In this document: in pieces, positions 55,047 through 62,102 of the stretch
Layout: every line of letters begins with the position of its first letter
How positions within the stretch are numbered: position 1 is the first letter of the stretch
From: an uncultured Dehalococcoidia bacterium
GTDB lineage: Bacteria; Chloroflexota; Dehalococcoidia; Lucifugimonadales; Australimonadaceae
Direction: 5' to 3'
DNA: 64,000 nucleotides
Assembly (NCBI GenBank): GCA_958295525.1
Contig: OY282355.1
Coordinates: forward strand, 62,001 to 126,000
Notes under the pieces: model-generated
The model's database searches: none
Told to the model about the DNA's origin: nothing
What the model saw: the letters and a program-made list of their open reading frames with translations, nothing else
Made by a program: the position numbers and the translations under genes

Positions 55047-55967
55047 TCACCCCAGCGCGGCGTCCAGCGCGTCCTCCAACTCCGCGAGGGCGGCGTACCC
55101 CTCGAAGCGCGACGCGACGCGGGCGTCCGTTCCGATCACGAACGTCCACGACTCGTTGCGGTAGTTGGGAACCTGATCGATGCCCCACTCAGCGAGATGC
55201 GGCGAGAGCACGCCCAGCGTAAGGTCGCCCTGAATCTCCTGCGGGTTGTCGTAGACCTCGACGTGAATGTAGTCCGCCGCGTCCGGGCGCGCTTCCCGCA
55301 GTTCCGTGACGGTGTCCACCTGCGGGCCGCAGGTCGCCGACGTGCAGAACGCGGGCGAGGCGAACACGGCCACCGTCGGCTTGCCGCTGAACAGCGACTC
55401 CGCGATGCTGACCTCGTAGAGCGCCGGGTCGGCGCGGTAGTGCGACGTGATGCTCGAAATATCGCCCTGGGCCGACCGCAGCGTCTTGGTGTCGCTGAAC
55501 GGCGCGATCTGCCCAATATCCCGCACGACGGACGTCTCGTCCACCTCAATGTCGAGCGACGCCTTGCCGCCGCCCGCCTCGATGTCCAGCCGCCACGCGC
55601 CCGCCTGCGGGAACGCGAGGGGCGTCACGTAGGAGCCCCGCGTGCCGAACGGCCATTCGTAAAACGCCGCCGTCGCGGTCTCGCCCTCCGCGTCCCCGTC
55701 GAGGTGCGACGTCCGGACGGTCGCCTGCGGAGCGCGAACCAGCGCCGTGCCGGACGCGAGCAGAAAAGCGACGCGCTGCGTTCCCGTCCGCAGGACGGTC
55801 GTGGCGAGGATGGCGGTGAGTTCGCCGGATTGCGCGGCGGGGGTCGGCGTTGGCGTCGGAGTCGGCGTAGGCGTGGCGGTCGGGGTCGGCGTAGGCGCGG
55901 CGCACGCGGCGGCGAGAGCGCACGCGGCGAGGGATGCGAGCGCCGTATGCAAGGGCGGGCGCGGCAT
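55047..55967 (-). CDS. Thioredoxin-fold lipoprotein (SCO1-like)
   Basis: A 306-residue lipoprotein with a lipobox ending LAAAC and a long Thr-Pro spacer (TPTPTATPTPTPTPT). The first domain is strand-rich (residues 45-140). The second is a thioredoxin-like fold beginning KPTVAVFASPAFCTSATCGP, where CTSATC is the CxxxC-type redox site of SCO1/peroxiredoxin-like proteins, and it closes with NYRNESWTFVIGTDARVASR. It is 13 bases after a TlpA/DipZ-like gene on the same strand, so the pair probably handles extracytoplasmic thiols or copper. Lipobox choice between Cys16 and Cys22 is ambiguous. Confidence 0.75.
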   Translation of the reverse strand: MPRPPLHTALASLAACALAAACAAPTPTPTATPTPTPTPTPTPAAQSGELTAILATTVLRTGTQRVAFLLASGTALVRAPQATVRTSHLDGDAEGETATAAFYEWPFGTRGSYVTPLAFPQAGAWRLDIEAGGGKASLDIEVDETSVVRDIGQIAPFSDTKTLRSAQGDISSITSHYRADPALYEVSIAESLFSGKPTVAVFASPAFCTSATCGPQVDTVTELREARPDAADYIHVEVYDNPQEIQGDLTLGVLSPHLAEWGIDQVPNYRNESWTFVIGTDARVASRFEGYAALAELEDALDAALG

Positions 55968-55980
55968 AGCGGAGGCGCTC

Positions 55981-57384
55981 CTAGTAGACCTCGTCGTAAG
56001 AGCCGAACGTCAGCGCGAACAGCGCGAATTCCGGGGAGTTGGACGCGAACTTGATTTCGGCGGCGCCGAACTCCGGCAGCGCGATGGCGTTATACAGATC
56101 GGGCTCGTCAACGACGAAGTAACTGCGCCCGCCTTCGATCACGATATGCTCCCCCGCCTCGTCCTCCGCGAGCGGACGGTACGCCAACTCCACCCCGGGA
56201 TCGGCGTCGGCGGGCGGCAGGTCGGCGATGGAGACGTCCACTTCGAACGGCTCAGTTCCCTCCGGAAAGCCGACCACGATGTTCACCGTGCGGGCGAGGA
56301 ACCGCAGGGCGATCCAATCCTCCAGATTTTCGGTCTCCCGCCCGTGGCTGATGGCCTCCAGATCGGAGCGCCACGAGCCGTTGAGATACGCGAACTGGTT
56401 GAGGTGAATCCCCGGGTCGCGGTAGAACTGCGTGAGGCCGAGGCCGTCGTAGTATTCCTGATGGCCAATGTAGAGGCCGGTCGGCGAGGAGTTGCGGTTC
56501 CATCCGCCGTAGATCTCGCGGGTCTGCCTATCCTCGAACGAGTCCACGTACGCTTTTGGGTCGGCCTCCGGCCCCGGGTCGGCGTTCACGGCGATGTCCG
56601 ACACGTCGGCGCCGGCTTCCTCCAGCAGTTCGCGGATGATGCGCTCCGTCTCGTCGTAAGCGCCCTCGCCGAAGTGCGTGTAGCGGACGACGCCGTTCGC
56701 GTCCACGAGATACTTGGCGGGCCAGTAGCGGTTGTCGTAGGCGCGCCAAGTGCGGAAATCGTTGTCTTGCGCCACCGGCCAAACGACGCTAAGTTCCTCC
56801 GATGCGTTGATCACGTTCTGCGTGACCTTCTCGTACTCGAACTCCGGCGTATGCACGCCGATCAGCGCGAGGCCCCGGTCGGCGTACTTGGCGTGCCAGT
56901 CGCGCAAATAGGGAAGCGTGCGAATGCAGTTGATGCAGGTGTACGTCCAGAAATCAATGAGCGTGACCTTGCCCCGCAGCCCTTCCATCGTCAGCGGCTC
57001 GCTGTTGAGCCACTGATCGATGCCGGTGAACTCCGGCGCGGAATCGCCCACGGCTCCGCCCACGTCGCCGGACATCGCGACCGGGGTGGAAGCGGGGCGC
57101 GGCGTCGGCGCGGCGTCCGCGGACCCGGAGATAGTCGGCGCTTCCGGCTCAGGCGTCGGCGCGGCGTCTTCCGATCCGCTGCAGCCCGCCGTCAGCAGCA
57201 TCGTCAAAACGACCGCCGCGATCACGGCGCCCGCCAGCGCGAGCCGCGTGAGCGCCTTCCTCCCGCGCGGCGTCCCGCCTCCGCCCGACGGTCGCGCCCC
57301 GCCTCCGCCTCCCGCCGGGCTCGCCCTGCGCTCCGGCGGTCGCGCCCCGCGCTCCCTATAGTAATCTCTGTCCGCTATGCCCAC
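55981..57384 (-). CDS. TlpA/DipZ-like thiol-disulfide lipoprotein
   Basis: A 467-residue protein with an unusually long Gly/Pro/Arg-rich cytoplasmic N-terminus (about 42 residues), a hydrophobic segment ending LLTAGC (Cys68), a Thr-Pro spacer, then a TlpA domain: GKVTLIDFWTYTCINCIRTL with redox CINC (Cys150, Cys153), DFRTWRAYDNRYWPAKYLVD and THFGEGAY. The last 170 residues match the C-terminal beta-sandwich of DipZ proteins (EIYGGWNRNSSPTGLYIG). No CcdA-type membrane domain is present. Role inferred: reduction of extracytoplasmic disulfides. Confidence 0.85.
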   Translation of the reverse strand: MGIADRDYYRERGARPPERRASPAGGGGGARPSGGGGTPRGRKALTRLALAGAVIAAVVLTMLLTAGCSGSEDAAPTPEPEAPTISGSADAAPTPRPASTPVAMSGDVGGAVGDSAPEFTGIDQWLNSEPLTMEGLRGKVTLIDFWTYTCINCIRTLPYLRDWHAKYADRGLALIGVHTPEFEYEKVTQNVINASEELSVVWPVAQDNDFRTWRAYDNRYWPAKYLVDANGVVRYTHFGEGAYDETERIIRELLEEAGADVSDIAVNADPGPEADPKAYVDSFEDRQTREIYGGWNRNSSPTGLYIGHQEYYDGLGLTQFYRDPGIHLNQFAYLNGSWRSDLEAISHGRETENLEDWIALRFLARTVNIVVGFPEGTEPFEVDVSIADLPPADADPGVELAYRPLAEDEAGEHIVIEGGRSYFVVDEPDLYNAIALPEFGAAEIKFASNSPEFALFALTFGSYDEVY

Positions 57385-57440
57385 GGCGCGCTCCTCCTCC
57401 GCGTCCGTCCCCGGCCTGCCCCGGCGACGCGCTTAAGCGT

Positions 57441-57446
57441 TATACT
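57441..57446 (+). promoter_or_regulatory. Candidate -10 box (TATACT) for pheT
   Basis: TATACT 38 bases before ATG 57485. The GCTTAAGC palindrome just upstream and the same TA-rich stretch on the other strand (TATAAC) may serve the divergent TlpA-like gene. Confidence 0.45.
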
Positions 57447-57484
57447 ATCCGAAAGCGCCGCCTCACGGAGCATCGCCCCTTCGC

Positions 57485-59893
57485 ATGAGAGTTCCTCTTT
57501 CTTGGCTCGCCGAATACGTTCCGCTGCGGACGCCCCCGGCGGAACTCGCCCATCGCCTAACCATCGCAGGGCTGGAGTCCGCCTTCGACCCCGGCCCGGG
57601 CGGCGGATGGCCGAACGTCGTCGTCGGGCGCGTCGAAGACGTCCGCCCCCACCCGAACGCCGACAGGCTGCGCCTGGCCGACGTCGACCTCGGCGCCGAC
57701 CGCCGCACGGTCGTGTGCGGCGCGCCCAACGTCGCCCCCGGACAAAAGATCGCGTTCGCCCGCGTCGGCGCCGTCCTCACGAACGGCAAAACCGGCGAGC
57801 CGATGGAGTTGACGGCGGCGGTCATCCGCGGCGTCGAGTCCGCCGGAATGGTCTGCTCGGAGCGCGAACTCGGCGTCAGCGAGGAGAGCGAGGGCATCCT
57901 CGAACTGAGCGCGGACGCCCCGGTCGGCGCGCCGCTCTCCGACGTCCTGCCCTCCCGCGGAGCGTTGGAGATAGAGGTCACGGCCAACCGCGGCGACTGC
58001 CTCTCGATGCTGGGCGTCGCGCATGAAGTCGCGGCGATCACGGGCGAGCGGGTCGCCGAGCCCCCCGCCGGTTACCCTGAAGCGGGCGGCCCCATAGAGG
58101 ACGCCGTGAGCGTCGAGATAACGGACGCGGATCTGTGCGCCCGCTACGCCTGCGCCCTCATCCGAGGCGTCCGCGTCGGGGCGTCGCCCGATTGGTTGCG
58201 GAAGCGCCTGCAGGACGCGGGGCATCGCCCCATCAACAACGTCGTGGACGTCACCAACTACGTGATGCTGGAGTACGGCCAGCCGCTGCACGCCTTCGAC
58301 CTGGACGAAGTCCGTGACGCGAGGATCATCGTCCGCCCCGCCGCCGAAGGCGAGCGCTTCACGAGCCTCGACGGCCAGGAACACGCGCTGCGCCCGCCGA
58401 TGCTGATGATCGCCGACCCGGAGCGCGCGATAGGGCTCGCGGGCGTGATGGGCGGCGCCAACTCCGAAATGACCGAATCCACCCGCAACGTCCTGCTGGA
58501 GTCCGCGACGTTCAACGCCATCAACACGCGCCGGACGGCGAACGCGCTCAAGTCGCGGACCGACGCCTCGCTGCGCTTCGAAAAAGGGCTCAACCCCGAA
58601 CTCGCGGAGCGGGCGCTGCGCCGCGCCGTTCGTCTCATCCTCGAAACGGCGGGCGGCGAGGCCGCGCAAGGCGTTTGCGACGTGTTCCCCGGCAAAAGCC
58701 CCGCGCCCCGCATCCCCTTCTCCCACGCCGGTTTGCGCCGCCTGCTCGGCGCCGACTTCCCCGAAACCCAAACGCGGAGCGCGCTGGAAGCGCTCGGCTT
58801 CGCCGTGGAGGACGCGGCGGACGGCGCAATGACCGTCACGCCCCCCTACTGGCGGACGGACGCGCATATCGAAGAGGACGTCATCGAAGAGGTCGCCCGC
58901 ATCATCGGCTACGACGCCATAGAAGGCGCGCCGCTGGAGGGGCCCGTCCCCAACGCGATCCCTCAGCCGGAGCGAACGCTCCGCGAGGAGGCGCGCGACG
59001 CGCTCGTCTCCTTCGGATTGCAGGAAACCATCTCCCGCGCGCTCGTGAGCCGCGAGGACGCCGCCCTGCCGGACGGGCGCGAGCCCCTCGCCGTCCACAA
59101 CCCGATGAGCCAAGAGCAGACGAGCCTGCGGACGTCGCTGCGTCCGGCGCTCCTGCGGGCGGCGGCCGCCGCAATCCGCGGGAAGAGCCTGGGCGCGATG
59201 TTCGAGACGGGCCGCGTGTTCATCCCGCGCCCCGGCGACCTGCCCGACGAACGCGAGATGGCGGTCGCCGTTCTCGGCGGCCCCCGCGAGGCGCCTCACT
59301 GGGCGGAGCGGGACGCCCCTGAAATGGCCGGCTTCTACGACGCGAAAGGCGTCGCGGAGGGGTTGCTGGCGCGCCTCGGCCTGAGCGCGTCATTCGAGCC
59401 CGCGAGCGATCCGATGCTCCACCCCGGCCGCGCAGCCTCCGTTGTCGTCAACGGCGAGCGCGTCGGCGTCGTTGGCGAATTGAGCGCGGACGCGGTCCGG
59501 GCGTATGACGTTCCCGCTCCTTGCGCCGCCCTCGCCGAAATTGACCTCAGCCGCCTCGCGCCCCTAGTCCCCGCGATGCGGTCGTCGTTCGCGCCGTTCT
59601 CGCGCTACCCCAGCGCGGCGCGCGACCTGTCGCCCGACTTGCCCGCCGCCGCGCCGGCGCAGGCCGCGCTCGACGTCATCGCCGCCCACCCGCTCGTCCG
59701 CCGCGCAACGCTGTTCGACCTGTTCGAAGGCGGAGCGCTGCCCGAAGGCGTAAAGTCGCTCACGTTCAACGTCGAGTTCCAATCCCCGGAACGAACGCTC
59801 ACGGCGGGCGAGGTCAACGACGCCGTCGCATCCATCCGCGAACGCTTGGAGAACGAATTGGGCGCGGCGTTCCGGGGCGTGGAGACCCAATGA
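57485..59893 (+). CDS. pheT: Phenylalanyl-tRNA synthetase beta subunit
   Basis: An 802-residue subunit. Order: MRVPLSWLAEYVPL start, an EMAP/OB tRNA-binding domain (VVVGRVEDVRPHPNADRLRL), B3/B4 editing domain (residues about 205-380), B5 domain, catalytic-like domain (TSLRPALLRAAAAAIRGKSL) and the C-terminal FDX-ACB anticodon-binding domain (SRYPSAARDLSPDLP). The pheS partner that normally precedes it is not present upstream; divergent tlpA-like DNA is there instead, and a separate promoter is visible. It overlaps moeA by four bases. Confidence 0.97.
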   Translation: MRVPLSWLAEYVPLRTPPAELAHRLTIAGLESAFDPGPGGGWPNVVVGRVEDVRPHPNADRLRLADVDLGADRRTVVCGAPNVAPGQKIAFARVGAVLTNGKTGEPMELTAAVIRGVESAGMVCSERELGVSEESEGILELSADAPVGAPLSDVLPSRGALEIEVTANRGDCLSMLGVAHEVAAITGERVAEPPAGYPEAGGPIEDAVSVEITDADLCARYACALIRGVRVGASPDWLRKRLQDAGHRPINNVVDVTNYVMLEYGQPLHAFDLDEVRDARIIVRPAAEGERFTSLDGQEHALRPPMLMIADPERAIGLAGVMGGANSEMTESTRNVLLESATFNAINTRRTANALKSRTDASLRFEKGLNPELAERALRRAVRLILETAGGEAAQGVCDVFPGKSPAPRIPFSHAGLRRLLGADFPETQTRSALEALGFAVEDAADGAMTVTPPYWRTDAHIEEDVIEEVARIIGYDAIEGAPLEGPVPNAIPQPERTLREEARDALVSFGLQETISRALVSREDAALPDGREPLAVHNPMSQEQTSLRTSLRPALLRAAAAAIRGKSLGAMFETGRVFIPRPGDLPDEREMAVAVLGGPREAPHWAERDAPEMAGFYDAKGVAEGLLARLGLSASFEPASDPMLHPGRAASVVVNGERVGVVGELSADAVRAYDVPAPCAALAEIDLSRLAPLVPAMRSSFAPFSRYPSAARDLSPDLPAAAPAQAALDVIAAHPLVRRATLFDLFEGGALPEGVKSLTFNVEFQSPERTLTAGEVNDAVASIRERLENELGAAFRGVETQ

Positions 59894-61311
59894 GCGATCA
59901 GGAACAGCGCGCCCACTCCCCTGCCCATGAACACGGGCGCGCCCACGCTCATGGCGAACGCGGCCACGCTCACGGCGAACACGAGCACGCCCGCGAGCAC
60001 GCGCATCCGCGAACGGCGGATATGCTCAGCGTCGAGGAAGCCCTCGAGCGCGTGCTGCGCCTCGTCGAGCGGCTCCCCTCCGCCCGCGTTCCGCTCCTCG
60101 ACGCCGACGGCCTGACGCTCACGGAAGACGTGCATTCCCCCTTCGACATTCCGTCGCTCGCCAACTCCGCGATGGACGGCTACGCAATGCGGGCGGCGGA
60201 CGCGCGGGGCGCGTCGGAAGCGTCGCCGGTTACGCTGAAGATCACCGGGCAAGTGCAGGCGGGGCAGGCGCCGGGCGCCGCCGTGCGCGAGGGCGCCTGC
60301 GCGAGGATTATGACCGGCGCCCCCGTGCCCGACGGCGCCGACGCCGTCGTCCCCTACGAATTCACCGACGAAGTCGAGCGCCGCGCCACCGGCCTCGCGC
60401 TCGACTACATCGCCGTGCGCCGCGCCCCGAGCGAGGGCGACCACGTGCGTCCGGCGGGCGAGGACGCAAGCGCGGGCGAACTGATCCTGCGGCGAGGGCG
60501 AACGCTCGATCCCCCCGCGCTGGGGCTGCTCGCCTCCTTCGGATTCGCCGACGCGCCCGTGACGCGCAGGCCGCGCGTCGCCATCCTCGCCACGGGCGAC
60601 GAAGTGCAAACGCCCGGCGAGCCCCCGCAGCCCGGGCGGCTGTTCGATAGCAACAGTTACGGCGCGGCGGCGGCGGTCCGCCGGTGGGGAGCCGAGCCCG
60701 TTATGCTCGGCGTCGCCCGCGACAATATGGACGACCTCCGCGCCAAGATACGGCTCGGGCTGAACTCCGACCTGCTGATCACGTCGGCGGGCGTGAGCGC
60801 GGGCGCGTTCGATATGGTCAAAGAAGCGCTGGGCGAATTGGGAAGCATGGACTTCTGGTCGGTGCGAATGCGTCCGGCGCGCCCCATCGCGTTCGGCCTG
60901 CTGAACGCGCCGGACGGCGGAAAGGTTCCGCACTTGGGCTTGCCCGGGAATCCGGTCAGCGCCCTCGTCGCGCTCGTGGAGTTCGCAAGGCCCGCGCTGG
61001 CCAAGATGATGGGCCGCAGCCCCGCGCCGCTCCCCACCGTGAGCGCGGCGCTGGACGACGATTTGCTGAACGCGGACGAGCGGCGCGTCTACGCCCGCGT
61101 CACATTGGAGCGGCGGGACGGCGGCCTGCGCGCGCGGCTCACCGGCGGGCAAGGCTCCAATCTGCTCACCTCGATGGGTCTGGCGCAAGGACTGGCCATC
61201 TGTCCCGAGGACGTCCCCGTCCGCCGCGCCGGGGAGCGCGCCGTCGTGCAACTGCTGGACTGGCTCGACCACTCCGGCCTGCTCACGGAGCCGCTCGACA
61301 TTACGAAATAG
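59890..61311 (+). CDS. moeA: Molybdopterin molybdenumtransferase MoeA with His-rich N-terminus
   Basis: MoeA inserts molybdenum into molybdopterin. The conserved core begins at MLSVEEALERVLR (about residue 45), with FDIPSLANSAMDGYAMRAAD, GACARIMTGAPVPDGADAVV, FGFADAPVTRRPRVAILATG and GLPGNPVSALVALVEFARPA. The first 40 residues, absent from typical MoeA, contain 11 histidines (HEHGRAHAHGERGHAHGEHE), a likely metal-binding segment. The start overlaps pheT (ATGA), so the genes are coupled. Encoded far from other molybdenum-cofactor genes in this window. Confidence 0.93.
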   Translation: MSDQEQRAHSPAHEHGRAHAHGERGHAHGEHEHAREHAHPRTADMLSVEEALERVLRLVERLPSARVPLLDADGLTLTEDVHSPFDIPSLANSAMDGYAMRAADARGASEASPVTLKITGQVQAGQAPGAAVREGACARIMTGAPVPDGADAVVPYEFTDEVERRATGLALDYIAVRRAPSEGDHVRPAGEDASAGELILRRGRTLDPPALGLLASFGFADAPVTRRPRVAILATGDEVQTPGEPPQPGRLFDSNSYGAAAAVRRWGAEPVMLGVARDNMDDLRAKIRLGLNSDLLITSAGVSAGAFDMVKEALGELGSMDFWSVRMRPARPIAFGLLNAPDGGKVPHLGLPGNPVSALVALVEFARPALAKMMGRSPAPLPTVSAALDDDLLNADERRVYARVTLERRDGGLRARLTGGQGSNLLTSMGLAQGLAICPEDVPVRRAGERAVVQLLDWLDHSGLLTEPLDITK

Positions 61312-61341
61312 GCATAGCGAAATAGGCATGGAGGCAACGCA

Positions 61342-61770
61342 ATGACCGAAGACAAGGCGTCCGGCGCCGCATCCAACGGCGGCGGCGAAGAGAACCCGCG
61401 CTACGCCATCGTCCCCGCTCTGATCGAGCGGCAAGGGCGCTCGCTGGGCGTCGTGCTCGGCTCGCGCCTCTGCGAGGGAGCGAAAGCGAAAGCGTCCGGC
61501 GACCTCAGCGGAATGACCTACCCCGCGCTGCGGAAACTCTTCAAGGAGCGCTGCGCCGGGCAAGACGGCTACCTCTCCCCGCAGCATCCGACGCTCGAAA
61601 CCGTGCTTCGCGTGCTCCTCGCGGCGCCGGACGACGCGATGCGCCTCTCCGACATCTACGCCGCCGTCAACGACCTCTGGATGACGTCCGCATGGTCGCC
61701 GTCCATCGGCGAAAGCGGAATGCGCCGCCTGCTCGACAACGCCGCCTCCTACGGCATCGCCCGCGCGTAA
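61342..61770 (+). CDS. Conserved small protein, unknown (142 aa)
   Basis: A soluble helical protein without signal peptide. After a Gly/Ala-rich start it contains RYAIVPALIERQGRSLGVVL, TYPALRKLFKERCAGQDGYL and DAMRLSDIYAAVNDLWMTSA. It follows moeA by 30 bases with GGAGGC upstream and is probably the last gene of the pheT-moeA transcript. I do not recognise the family; the DLWMTS and RLLDNAASYG segments may help a search. Confidence 0.6.
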   Translation: MTEDKASGAASNGGGEENPRYAIVPALIERQGRSLGVVLGSRLCEGAKAKASGDLSGMTYPALRKLFKERCAGQDGYLSPQHPTLETVLRVLLAAPDDAMRLSDIYAAVNDLWMTSAWSPSIGESGMRRLLDNAASYGIARA

Positions 61771-61858
61771 GCGGCATCGCCCGCCCGGGGACATCGGCGC
61801 CTCCGGCGCGTAAGGCGCGCTGGAGACGAAAGGACGCGGGCGTTGCGCGCCTGACTGG

Positions 61859-62033
61859 ATTCCCGCCTGCGCCCGCTCGCCGCGTCAGGAGGCGAGGTTC
61901 CCGCCTGCGCGGGAATGACGGGACATAGGGGCGAGATTCCCGCCTACGCGGGAATGACGGAGCATAGGGGCGAGATTCCCGCCTGCGCGGGAATGACGGG
62001 ACATAGGGGCGAGGTTCCCGCATGCGCGGGAAC
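61859..62033 (+). repeat. dRS3-like palindromes before rpoC end (forward)
   Basis: Full copies begin at 61897, 61936, 61975 and 62014 with period 39 and loops CTGC, CTAC, CTGC and ATGC; a half copy at about 61859 is followed by CTGCGCCC. Units are separated by GACGGGACATAGGGGCGAG. This fills the 332-base gap 61771-62102 between convergent genes; nothing else is seen there. Confidence 0.9.
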
Positions 62034-62102
62034 GGCGATAGCGCGGCGGGAGCGCCGGGGCGAGCGCAAGAGCGGATCCCGCGCGCCGCCGCCGGGCTAC
62101 GC

